Assembly (NCBI RefSeq): GCF_014621695.1
Contig: NZ_CP061282.1
Span: 186,001 to 250,000 of the forward strand
Length of the DNA stretch: 64,000 nucleotides
Source of the DNA: Streptomyces xanthii
GTDB lineage: Bacteria; Actinomycetota; Actinomycetes; Streptomycetales; Streptomycetaceae
Reading direction: 5' to 3'
Part shown: in pieces, positions 10,107 through 21,443 of the stretch
Numbering within the stretch: position 1 is the stretch's first letter
Layout of the letters: the number at the start of each line of letters is the position of its first letter
Made by a program: the position numbers and the translations under genes
The notes under the pieces: model-generated
What the model saw: only the letters and a program-made list of their open reading frames with translations
The model's database searches: none
What the model was told of the DNA's origin: nothing

Positions 10107-11090
10107 GTGCGCACAGCGGTGACCGGATCGATCGCCACCGACCATCTGACGGTCTTCCCCGGCCGGTTCGCGGACCAGCTGATCCCCGATCAGCTGGACC
10201 ACGTCTCCCTGTCGTTCCTCGTCGACAGCCTCGACGTGCGACGGGGCGGCGTTGCCGCCAACATCGCCTTCGGCCTCGGCGGCCTCGGTCTGAGCCCGCT
10301 GCTGGTCGGCGCCGTCGGCGCCGACTTCGGCGAGTACGAGGTGTGGCTCAAGGAGCACGGCGTGGACACCGGCGGTGTCCACGTGTCGGCCGAACGGCAG
10401 ACCGCCCGCTTCATGTGCACCACGGACCGCGACGCCAACCAGATCGCCTCCTTCTACACCGGGGCGATGGCGGAGGCCCGCGAGATCGACCTCACCCGGC
10501 TGCCCGTACCCGCCGCCGAACTCGACCTGGTCGTCGTCGCGCCCAACGACCCGGACGCGATGCTCCGGCACACCCGCCAGTGCCGCGAACTCGGCCTCGC
10601 CTTCGCGGCCGACCCCTCCCAGCAACTGGCCCGGCTCGACGGCCCGCAGACCCGGCAGCTGGTGTCCGGGGCACGCTGGCTGTTCACCAACGAGTACGAG
10701 GCCGCGCTGCTGTGCGAGCGGACCGGATGGACCCGCGACGAGGTCCTGGATCACGTCGGCACCTGGGTCACCACCCTCGGCGAACGCGGCGTGCGCATCG
10801 AGGCAGAGGGCCGCCCCGCGCTGACCGTGCCGGCCGTCCCCGACGTCCCGGTCACCGACCCGACCGGCGTCGGCGACGCGTTCCGGGCCGGTTTCCTCGG
10901 CGCCGTCTCCCGCAGCCTGCCGATCGAGACCGCCGCCCGCCTCGGCTGCGCCGTGGCCGCCCTCGCCCTCGCGGCCGTGGGCTCCCAGACCTACCGCGCG
11001 GACGGCGCCGCACTTCTCGGCACGGTGACCCGGACCTACGGGGCCGCCGCGGCCGGACCGCTCACCGACTGGCTCGGAGACCTGTCATGA
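10107..11090 (+). CDS. PfkB-family carbohydrate kinase, probable adenosine kinase
   Basis: 327 aa. The PfkB fold shows in GGVAANIAFGLGGLG near residue 45 and in the C-terminal signature DPTGVGDAFRAGFL, which contains the catalytic Asp. Lying between metK and metH, it most likely phosphorylates the adenosine released by AhcY, pulling SAH hydrolysis forward. The GTG at 10107 was chosen because a GGGAG site lies 7 nt upstream; an in-frame start at 10068 would overlap metK and lacks such a site. The stop overlaps the metH start (ATGA). Confidence 0.88.
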   Translation: MRTAVTGSIATDHLTVFPGRFADQLIPDQLDHVSLSFLVDSLDVRRGGVAANIAFGLGGLGLSPLLVGAVGADFGEYEVWLKEHGVDTGGVHVSAERQTARFMCTTDRDANQIASFYTGAMAEAREIDLTRLPVPAAELDLVVVAPNDPDAMLRHTRQCRELGLAFAADPSQQLARLDGPQTRQLVSGARWLFTNEYEAALLCERTGWTRDEVLDHVGTWVTTLGERGVRIEAEGRPALTVPAVPDVPVTDPTGVGDAFRAGFLGAVSRSLPIETAARLGCAVAALALAAVGSQTYRADGAALLGTVTRTYGAAAAGPLTDWLGDLS

Positions 11091-14000
11091 CGCCCGCATC
11101 CGATCCCCGAGCCCGCGTGGCCGCCCTCAGGGACGCCCTCGCCACCCGTGTCGTGGTGGCGGACGGCGCCATGGGGACGATGTTGCAGGCGCAGGACCCT
11201 TCGTTGGACGACTTCCAGCAGTTGGAAGGCTGCAACGAGATCCTCAACGTCACGCGCCCGGACATCGTGCGTTCGGTGCACGAGGAGTACTTCGCGGTCG
11301 GTGTGGACTGTGTGGAGACGAACACGTTCGGTTCGAACCACACGGCGTCGAGCGAGTACGACATCGCGGACCGGATCGTGGAGCTGTCCGAGGCGGGCGC
11401 GCGGATCGCGCGTGAGGTCGCGGACGAGTTCGCGGCGAAGGACGGCCGGCAGCGGTGGGTGCTGGGCTCGATCGGTCCGGGCACGAAGCTGCCGTCGCTG
11501 GGTCACATCGACTACGCGACGATCCGTGACGGCTATCAGCAGAACGCCGAGGGCCTGCTCGCCGGCGGCGCCGACGCCCTGATCGTCGAGACCACCCAGG
11601 ACCTCCTCCAGACGAAGTCCAGCCTGATCGGTGCCCGGCGGGCGATGGACGCCCTGGGTGTGTCCGTGCCGCTGATCTGCTCGCTGGCGTTCGAGACGAC
11701 CGGTGTGATGCTGCTGGGCTCGGAGATCGGCGCCGCGCTGACCTCCCTCGAACCGCTGGGCATCGATCTGATCGGCCTGAACTGTTCGACGGGTCCGGCG
11801 GAGATGAGCGAGCACCTGCGCTATCTCGCCCAGCACTCCACGACGCCGTTGATGTGCATGCCGAACGCGGGTCTGCCGATCCTGACCAAGGACGGCGCGC
11901 ACTTCCCGCTGACCCCGGTGGAGATGGCGGACGCGCAGGAGAACTTCGTCAACAGCTTCGGCCTGTCGCTGGTGGGCGGTTGCTGCGGTTCGACTCCTGA
12001 GCATTTGCGTCAGGTCGTGGAGCGCGTAAGGGAGATGACGCCGCCCGAGCGTGCTCCGCAGCCCGAGCCAGGCGCCTCCTCTCTCTATCAGACGGTGCCG
12101 TTCCGGCAGGACACGGCGTACATGGCGATCGGTGAGCGGACGAACGCGAACGGGTCGAAGAAGTTCCGTGAGGCCATGCTGGAGGGCCGTTGGGACGACT
12201 GTGTGGAGATGGCGCGCGACCAGATCCGTGAGGGCGCGCACATGCTCGACCTGTGTGTGGACTACGTGGGCCGTGACGGTGTCGCGGACATGGAGGAGCT
12301 GGCCGGCCGCTTCGCGACGGCATCCACCCTCCCGATCGTGCTGGACTCGACCGAGGTCGACGTCATCCAGGCAGGTCTGGAGAAGCTCGGCGGGCGTGCG
12401 GTCATCAACTCGGTGAACTACGAGGACGGTGACGGTCCGGAGTCGCGCTTCGCGAAGGTCACCCGGCTCGCGAAGGAGCACGGCGCGGCGCTGATCGCGC
12501 TGACCATCGACGAGGAGGGCCAGGCCCGCACCATCGAGAACAAGGTCGCCATCGCCGAGCGGCTCATCGAGGACCTGACCGGGAACTGGGGCATCCGCGA
12601 GGCCGACATCCTCATCGACTGCCTCACCTTCACCATCTGCACGGGCCAGGAGGAGTCGCGCGGCGACGGCATCGCCACGATCGAGGCGATCCGCGAGCTG
12701 AAGAAGCGTCACCCGGACGTGCAGACCACCCTCGGCCTGTCCAACATCTCCTTCGGCCTCAACCCGGCCGCCCGCATCCTGCTCAACTCGGTCTTCCTCG
12801 ACGAGTGCGTGAAGGCGGGGCTGGACTCGGCGATCGTGCACGCCTCCAAGATCCTGCCGATCGCCCGCTTCGACGACGAGCAGGTCAAGGTAGCGCTCGA
12901 TCTGATCCACGACCGGCGTGCAGAGGGTTATGACCCGTTGCAGCGGCTGATGGAGCTGTTCGAGGGCGCCACCACCAAGTCCCTCAAGGCCGGCAAGGCC
13001 GAGGAACTGGCGGCGCTCCCGCTGGACGACCGCTTGAAGCGCCGCATCATCGACGGCGAGAAGAACGGGCTCGAAGCCGACCTCGACGAAGCCCTGGCGG
13101 ACACCCCGGCCCTCGACATCGTCAACAACACCCTGCTCGACGGCATGAAGACGGTGGGCGAACTGTTCGGCTCGGGGCAGATGCAGTTGCCGTTCGTGCT
13201 GCAGTCGGCCGAGGTGATGAAGAACGCGGTGGCCTATCTGGAGCCGCACATGGAGAAGTCGGATGCTGAGGGCAAGGGCACGATCGTGCTGGCCACGGTG
13301 CGTGGCGACGTCCACGACATCGGCAAGAACCTCGTCGACATCATCCTGTCGAACAACGGCTACAACGTCGTCAACCTGGGCATCAAGCAGCCCGTCTCCG
13401 CGATTCTGGACGCGGCCGAGGAGCACAAGGCCGATGTGATCGGCATGTCGGGGCTCCTGGTCAAGTCGACCGTGATCATGAAGGAGAACCTCCAGGAGCT
13501 CAACCAGCGCAAGCTGGCCGCCGACTACCCCGTCATCCTCGGCGGCGCGGCCCTGACCCGCGCCTACGTGGAGCAGGACCTGCACGAGATCTACGAGGGC
13601 GAGGTCCGCTACGCCCGGGACGCGTTCGAGGGCCTGCGTCTGATGGACGCTCTGATCGCGGTCAAACGCGGTGTCCCCGGGGCCACGCTGCCCGAGCTCA
13701 AGCAGCGCCGGGTGCCGAAGAGGGAGCTGCGGCTGGAGGAGCCTGTGAGCGTCGGGCGTTCCGACGTCGCCGTCGACAACCCGGTCCCGCAGCCGCCGTT
13801 CTGGGGCACCCGCGTCATCAAGGGCATCCCGCTCAAGGACTACGCCTCCTGGCTCGACGAGGCCGCCCTGTTCAAGGGGCAGTGGGGACTCAAGGGCGAC
13901 ACCATCGAGCGCGAGGGCCGGCCCCGGCTGCGGATGTGGCTGGACCGGCTGCGCACCGAGAACCTCCTGGAAGCGGCCGTCGTGCACGGCTACTTCCCGT

Positions 14001-14553
14001 GCGTGTCCAAGGGCGACGACCTGATCATCCTCGACGAGTTCGGCAACGAGCGGACCCGCTTCACCTTCCCGCGCCAGAGCCGCGGCCGCCGTCTGTGCCT
14101 CGCGGACTTCTTCCGTCCGGAGGAGTCGGGCGAGACGGACGTCGTCGGCCTCCAGGTGGTCACCATGGGCTCGAAGATCGGCGAGGCCACGGCCGAGCTG
14201 TTCGCCTCCGACTCCTACCGCGACTACCTCGAACTGCACGGCCTGTCCGTCCAGTTGGCCGAGGCCCTCGCCGAGTACTGGCACGCCCGCGTCCGCTCCG
14301 AGCTGGGCATCGCCGGAGCTGATCCCACGGCGCTCGACGGCATGTTCCGCACCGAGTACCAGGGCTGCCGCTACTCCCTCGGGTATCCGGCCTGCCCGGA
14401 CCTGGAGGACCGGGCCAAGATCGCGGACCTGCTCCGGCCCGAGCGGATCGGGGTCGTCCTCTCCGAGGAGTTCCAGCTCCACCCCGAGCAGTCCACGGAC
14501 GCCCTCGTCCTGCACCACCCCGAAGCGAGCTACTTCAACGCCGGAGGACGCCC

Positions 14554-14557
<4 letters not shown>
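11087..14557 (+). CDS. metH: Cobalamin-dependent methionine synthase
   Basis: 1156 aa, full-length MetH. It methylates homocysteine to methionine using methyl-tetrahydrofolate and B12. Domain order: homocysteine-binding barrel with the zinc cysteines in [12 protein letters not shown] (about residue 302); pterin-binding barrel; B12 cap and binding domain with [12 protein letters not shown] (His is the cobalt ligand); C-terminal SAM-binding reactivation domain with [16 protein letters not shown]. It overlaps both neighbours by 4 bp. No B12 riboswitch is seen; expression probably follows the operon. Codon choice varies inside the gene: the stretches 11150-11560 and 11640-12460 use more T- or G-ending codons than the cluster genes. 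Confidence 0.97.
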
Positions 14558-16831
<2,274 letters not shown>

Positions 16832-16857
16832 GCACCGACCGACTGATCGGACACGCC

Positions 16858-16887
16858 AGTGGGGCCGCCCGGAAGGGCGGCCCCACT
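16858..16887. terminator. Bidirectional hairpin terminator
   Basis: A perfect 13-bp GC-rich stem with a GGAA loop sits between ahcY (+) and the MFS gene (-), which converge here. The arms are 16858-16870 and 16875-16887. There is no long T tract, as is common for actinomycete terminators. It should stop transcription from both sides. Confidence 0.88.
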
Positions 16888-16905
16888 GTTGCGTTGCGGT
16901 GTGTC

Positions 16906-18309
16906 TCAGTGCGACCGGCGGCGCAGCAGCGACGCGGCCACCAGGGCCAGCGCCGCGAAGCCCGCACCCGCGAGGAAGCCGCCTTGCATGCCGCCGCGGG
17001 CGGAGACCGTCACCAGGGTGGCCAGGCCGATCGAACCACCCACCGACTGAAGGCAGTTGAGCACGCTGGACGCCGCCCCCGCCTCGCCGTCGCGCAGCTT
17101 CGACGTGGCGATCAGCGTCGGCGGCAGCACACACGCGGCCATGCCGGCGCCCAGCAGGACCAGAGCCGGCAGCACACCGGTCGCGTACGGGGCCGAGGAG
17201 TCCAGGGTCGCGAGCCACAGGTTGCCGAGGACGAGCAGCGTCGCACCGGCCGCCATCAGGCGCTTCGGCCCGAAGCGGCGCTCCAGGCCTACCGCGGCCA
17301 GGGCCGTCGTCGCCATGGTCACCGGCAGCGGCAGCAGCGCGCACGCGGTCGCGAGGGCGGACCAGCCGTGCTCGCCCTGCAGAAACTGGTTGAGGAAGAA
17401 GTACGTGCCGATGAGCGCGCCGGGGATCGCCAGCGTCGCCAGATAGGCAGGCAGCCGCTCGCGGTCCGTGAACAGCCGCGGCAGCACGATCGGCTGCTCC
17501 GCCCGCCGCTCGATCACCGCGAACACGGCGAACAGCGCCACCGCCGCCGCGAGACAGCCCACCACCGCGGGATCGCCCCACGGCCGCTCGGCGGCCTGCC
17601 CGAGCCCGTACACCAGCGCTCCGGCGCCCAGCGCGGACACCAGCGCACCGGCCAGGTCGAAGCGGCCCGGGTTCGGCGCCGTCTCGCGCAGCACGAACGG
17701 GCCGAGGAGCAGGATCGCCAGGCCCAGCGGAACGTCCAGGTACAGCACCCACCGCCACGAGCCGAGGGAGGTCAGCGCGCCCGCGAGGAGCAGCCCGCCC
17801 GCCGTGGAGACGGCGCCGGTCGCCGTGCACACGGCGATCGCCCGCTTGCGGGCCGGGCCCGGCGCGAACATGGACAGGACCAGCGCGAGGCCGCTCGGCG
17901 CCGCGAGCGCCGCGCCGGCTCCCTGGGCCACCCGGACCGCGACGAGGAACTCGCCGGAGGTCGCCGCCCCGCGCAGCAGGGCGGCCGCGGTGAACAGGCC
18001 GACGCCCGCGAGGAACACCTTGCGGCGGCCCAGGATGTCCCCGGCCCGGCCGCCGAGCAGCAGCAGACCGCCGAACGTGAGCAGGTAGGCGGTGACGATC
18101 CAGGACGTGGCGACGGGGGACAGGCCCAGTTCGGCGCGGAGTCCGGGCAGGGCGATGTTCACGATCGGGTCGTCGAGCTGGATCATCGCGTTGCATCCGG
18201 CGATCACGGCGAGCGCGAGACCCGGGCGGGCCGGGCGGCGGGTGCCGGGCGGTGCCGGTGCGGCCCCGGCCGGCGGGGGCGCCGGCGCTTCGGTGGTCTG
18301 CGCGGACAT
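16906..18309 (-). CDS. MFS drug exporter, DHA2 (EmrB/QacA) type
   Basis: 467 aa, a membrane protein with a 14-helix-type hydrophobic pattern and a short Pro/Ala-rich N-terminal tail. Family motifs: LDDPIVNIALPGLRAELG in helix 1, GGRAGDILGRRKVF (motif A loop) and a Gly-rich motif C. The start at 18309 is supported by GAGGAGG 4 nt upstream; the longer frame to 18861 is not. It is divergent from the first ABC-F gene across a 495-bp control region. Likely role: proton-driven export of the pathway product or a related toxic compound. Confidence 0.92.
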   Translation of the reverse strand: MSAQTTEAPAPPPAGAAPAPPGTRRPARPGLALAVIAGCNAMIQLDDPIVNIALPGLRAELGLSPVATSWIVTAYLLTFGGLLLLGGRAGDILGRRKVFLAGVGLFTAAALLRGAATSGEFLVAVRVAQGAGAALAAPSGLALVLSMFAPGPARKRAIAVCTATGAVSTAGGLLLAGALTSLGSWRWVLYLDVPLGLAILLLGPFVLRETAPNPGRFDLAGALVSALGAGALVYGLGQAAERPWGDPAVVGCLAAAVALFAVFAVIERRAEQPIVLPRLFTDRERLPAYLATLAIPGALIGTYFFLNQFLQGEHGWSALATACALLPLPVTMATTALAAVGLERRFGPKRLMAAGATLLVLGNLWLATLDSSAPYATGVLPALVLLGAGMAACVLPPTLIATSKLRDGEAGAASSVLNCLQSVGGSIGLATLVTVSARGGMQGGFLAGAGFAALALVAASLLRRRSH

Positions 18310-18804
18310 GGGGCCTCCTCGGCTCCGGGGGACAGGGTCTGTTCCGGCACCGTCCCAGGGGCGACTCAGCCTCGGCTCAAGCCCCGCTCGAAGCGGGCCG
18401 CAGAGCCTGTCCATCGGGGGAGGGGGAAACAGCGGGGGCCGACCAGTGCAGGAGGACCGCCCATGGCACACCTCGAACACCGGGGACCGGCTGTGCCGCC
18501 GGTGCCGTTGACACCACACACACTCTCCTATACGCTGTATAGCGATCCTGTTGTCGTCGATCGGAGTAGGACGTTGCTCGTCTGAGGTCCTGAGGCACCG
18601 CCGCGTCATGCCACCCGCGCCTTCCCGCGCCGGTGCGCCGACGCATCGTGTGCGACCTCGGCGCTGCGAGCCGTCCCCCGTACGACCTTCTGCCGCGCGG
18701 TCCCGACCGGACCGCCGGACCGGGACCCTCCTCACGTCGTCGCACCCGCGGTGTCTCGAACGCGTTGCACCCCCACCGTTCGCACCGAGCAACCGCGAGG
18801 CCCC
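18310..18804. promoter_or_regulatory. Divergent control region, MFS exporter / ABC-F1
   Basis: 495 bp between two divergent starts. Contents: a 6-bp-arm inverted repeat CCCGCT-cga-AGCGGG at 18383-18397; a TTGACA box at 18508-18513 followed by a 15-bp palindrome at 18528-18542; and an open frame (18608-18808) whose stop overlaps the ABC-F1 start. No other gene is seen. It probably carries promoters for both directions. Confidence 0.6.
18508..18542 (+). promoter_or_regulatory. Candidate promoter overlapping a palindromic operator
   Basis: TTGACA at 18508-18513 is followed 15 bp later by TATACG (18529-18534), a plausible -35/-10 pair facing ABC-F1. The -10 lies inside the palindrome CTATAC-GCT-GTATAG (18528-18542; arms perfect, 3-bp centre). 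Such a site would suit a TetR-like repressor. No repressor gene is next to it in this window. Confidence 0.5.
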
Positions 18805-18808
18805 ATGA
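18608..18808 (+). other. Possible leader ORF (66 aa) coupled to ABC-F1
   Basis: An ATG-started frame whose TGA (18806-18808) overlaps the ABC-F1 ATG (18805-18807). An in-frame TTG at 18551 would extend it to 85 aa. The product is Arg/Pro/Ser-rich with a Pro-Pro-Pro run near its end, and resembles no family. Upstream ORFs that control antibiotic-resistance ABC-F genes by ribosome stalling are known. Equally, this could be a chance frame in GC-rich DNA. Confidence 0.3.
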
Positions 18809-20451
18809 CCACCACTCACCCCGACTTCTCCGCGCCCTCGATCGCCGTCGCGGGCCTGCACTACGGCTGGCCGGACGGCACCCCCGTGTTCGACGGGCTC
18901 CAGGTCGCCTTCGCCCCCGGACGCACCGGCCTCATCGGCCTCAACGGGTCAGGAAAGTCCACCCTGCTGAAGCTCATCGCCGGGGAGCTGACCCCGGCCA
19001 GTGGCACCGTGCGCGTGTCCGGCGAGATCGGCTACCTGCCGCAGAACGTCACCCTCGACACCTCCCTGCGTGTCGACGACGCCCTCGGCATCGCCGCCAC
19101 CCGCCGCGCCCTGCACGCCATCGAGGCCGGCGACCCGAGCGAGGAGCACTTCACCGCGGTCGGCGACGACTGGGACGTCGAGGAGCGCGCCACCGCGACC
19201 CTCTCCCAGCTCGGCCTCGGCCACATCGGACTGGACCGCACCGTCGGCGAGGTCTCCGGCGGCGAGTCGGTGCTGCTGCGGCTCGCCGCGCTGCTCCTGC
19301 GCCGCCCCGACGTCCTCCTCCTCGACGAACCCACCAACAACCTCGACCTGCACGCCCGCCGCCGCCTCTACACCGCCGTCGAAGGCTGGTCCAAGGTGAT
19401 GGTCGTCGTCAGTCACGACCGTGAACTCCTCGACCGCGTCGACCAGATCGCCGATCTGCGCGGCGGCGAGGTCACCTGGTACGGCGGGAACTTCTCCGCC
19501 TACGAGGAGGCCCTCGCCGCCGAACAGGAGGCGGCCGAACGCATGGTGCGCGTCGCCGAGTCCGACCTGAAGAAGCAGAAGCGCGAACTGGCCGACGCCC
19601 ACGTGAAACTGGCCCGCCGCAAGCGATACGGCCAGAAGATGTGGGACACCAAGCGCGAGCCCAAGGTCGTCATGGGCGAACGCAAACGGCAGGCCCAGGT
19701 CGCCGCCGGCAAGCACCGCATCATGCACGAGGAGAAACTCGCCGAGGCCAAGGAACGCCTCGACGAAGCCGTGGAAGCGGTCCGCGACGACGACGAGATC
19801 CACATCGACCTGCCCAGCACCGCGGTCCCCCAGGGCCGCACCGTGCTCACCCTGCGCGACCTGGAACTGGCCTACGGGGCGCGCGTGGACGGCGAGTTCG
19901 AGCTGCGCGGACCCGAGCGGATCGCGCTGGTCGGACGCAACGGCGCGGGCAAGACGACCCTGCTGCGCACCATCACCGGGGAACTGGCCCCGGTGGCGGG
20001 CGAGGCCACCGCCCACGTGCCGCTGCGTTTCTTGCCACAGCGGCTCGACGTGCTCGACGAGGAGGCGAGCGTCGCCGACAACGTGGCCCGGTTCGCCCCG
20101 CACGCCACCAACAACCGGATCCGCTCACGCCTCGCCCGGTTCCTCTTCCGCGGCGCCAAGGCCGACCAGCAGGCCGGGACGCTCTCCGGGGGCGAACGCT
20201 TCCGGGCCGCCCTCGCCGCGCTCATGCTCGCCGAGCCCGCCCCGCAGCTCCTCATGCTGGACGAGCCGACGAACAACCTCGACATGGCCAGCATCCGCCA
20301 GCTCACCACCGCCCTGGCGTCCTACGAGGGCGCCCTGGTCGTGGCCAGCCACGACCTGACCTTCCTGGACTCCATCGGCATCACCCGCTGGATCCTCCTG
20401 GACGGCGAGCTGCGCGAGACCGACCCCGAGGAGGTGCGGGCGATCCGGTGA
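18805..20451 (+). CDS. ABC-F family ATP-binding protein (first copy)
   Basis: 548 aa with two ABC domains and no membrane segments, so an ABC-F translation or ribosome-protection factor rather than a transporter. Domain 1: Walker A GLNGSGKST near residue 47, signature VSGGE, Walker B LLLDEPTNNLD. A long charged inter-domain linker (about residues 250-330) is the part that reaches the ribosomal P/E site in this family. Domain 2: GRNGAGKTT, LSGGE and LMLDEPTNNLD. The ATG at 18805 has GAGG 4 nt upstream; an in-frame start at 18751 is possible but less likely. Likely role: self-resistance to a ribosome-targeting compound, or a general translation factor. Confidence 0.9.
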   Translation: MTTTHPDFSAPSIAVAGLHYGWPDGTPVFDGLQVAFAPGRTGLIGLNGSGKSTLLKLIAGELTPASGTVRVSGEIGYLPQNVTLDTSLRVDDALGIAATRRALHAIEAGDPSEEHFTAVGDDWDVEERATATLSQLGLGHIGLDRTVGEVSGGESVLLRLAALLLRRPDVLLLDEPTNNLDLHARRRLYTAVEGWSKVMVVVSHDRELLDRVDQIADLRGGEVTWYGGNFSAYEEALAAEQEAAERMVRVAESDLKKQKRELADAHVKLARRKRYGQKMWDTKREPKVVMGERKRQAQVAAGKHRIMHEEKLAEAKERLDEAVEAVRDDDEIHIDLPSTAVPQGRTVLTLRDLELAYGARVDGEFELRGPERIALVGRNGAGKTTLLRTITGELAPVAGEATAHVPLRFLPQRLDVLDEEASVADNVARFAPHATNNRIRSRLARFLFRGAKADQQAGTLSGGERFRAALAALMLAEPAPQLLMLDEPTNNLDMASIRQLTTALASYEGALVVASHDLTFLDSIGITRWILLDGELRETDPEEVRAIR

Positions 20452-20485
20452 GCCCGCGAGCGGGGCCCACCGGACCGGCGGCGGG

Positions 20486-21277
20486 TCAGGGCGTCATGCG
20501 GACGACCTGACCCGTCTCCAGCGCCACGTGCACCGCCCCGTCCGGTGCCACGGCCACTCCGTGCGGTTCGGCGCCGGGGCCCGGGAGTTCGTATTCCTCG
20601 ACGCACCCGTCGGGCGTGACGGAGCCGACCCGGCCGGTCGCCCACTCGGTGAACCAGCACAGACCCCGGCCGGGATCGGCGGTCACGGCGTGCGGCCGGC
20701 AGGCGCGGTCCGGGAGCGGGAACTCCCGGACCGTGCCGTCGGTCGCCATCCGCCCCACCTGGCCCGCGCCGATCTCCACGAACCACAGCGCTCCGTCCGC
20801 CCCGGCCGTGATCCCGACCGGCGCCGCCTGCGCGGTCGGCAGGGCGTGGACCGTGACGTCCCCGCCGAGCCCGATCCGGCCGATCGCGTCCACCCGGTTG
20901 AGCGTGAACCACAGGGCGTCGTCCGGGCCGGCCGTGATGAACGAGGGGAACGCGCCCGACAACGGCAGCTCGAACCAGCCCACCTCACCGTCCACCGTGA
21001 TCCGGCCGATCCGGTCGGTGTTCATCTCGGTGAACCACAAGGCGCCGTCCGCGCCCGCCGCGATCCCGAACGGCCCGCTGTCCGGCGACCCGCCCGCGTA
21101 GGAAGTGGACCGGCCGTCCACGGTGATCCGCCCGACGCGCCCGTCCCGGGCCCGGGTGAACCACAGCGCGCCGTCCGGGCCCGCGGTGATGACCGACGGG
21201 CCGCACGACTCCGAATCGAGGGCGTGCCGCTCGATCCCGCCCGACTCCGTCAGACGCGCGATGCCCCCGCAGTGCAC
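20486..21277 (-). CDS. vgb: Virginiamycin B lyase-like beta-propeller; 5' end displaced by an apparent frameshift
   Basis: 263 aa in the intact frame, built of repeated propeller blades (GPDGALWFT and DRIGRITVDG units). It matches the streptogramin B lyase plan: GALWFVE, RPHAVTA, WFTEW and EPHGVAV followed by a Glu about 15 residues later, corresponding to the catalytic His and Glu of Vgb. The family linearises type B streptogramins by elimination. The GTG at 21277 cuts off most of blade 1; the same frame upstream still encodes SGPYSLTTGPDGALWCT but has no start. An ATG at 21387 with a good AAGGAG site lies one frame away, so a 1-base indel near 21335 is likely. Many actinomycete Vgb homologues have unknown substrates. 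Confidence 0.85.
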   Translation of the reverse strand: MHCGGIARLTESGGIERHALDSESCGPSVITAGPDGALWFTRARDGRVGRITVDGRSTSYAGGSPDSGPFGIAAGADGALWFTEMNTDRIGRITVDGEVGWFELPLSGAFPSFITAGPDDALWFTLNRVDAIGRIGLGGDVTVHALPTAQAAPVGITAGADGALWFVEIGAGQVGRMATDGTVREFPLPDRACRPHAVTADPGRGLCWFTEWATGRVGSVTPDGCVEEYELPGPGAEPHGVAVAPDGAVHVALETGQVVRMTP

Positions 21278-21443
21278 GAGCGTGCACCACAGGGCGCCGT
21301 CCGGGCCGGTGGTGAGGGAGTAGGGGCCGGACGCACGCGAGGGTCCGCGACATGCACCTGCTCGAAGACGACACCGGACCGGGACATGGGTGGCTCCTTG
21401 CCTGAGGGGTGGGGGGATGAGGAGGAGTGGTGGTGCGGGCGGC

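Noticed and set aside
18383..18397. CCCGCT-cga-AGCGGG as a terminator.
   Set aside because: It lies upstream of both divergent genes with a 3-nt loop and no T tract, so it is more likely incidental or an operator.
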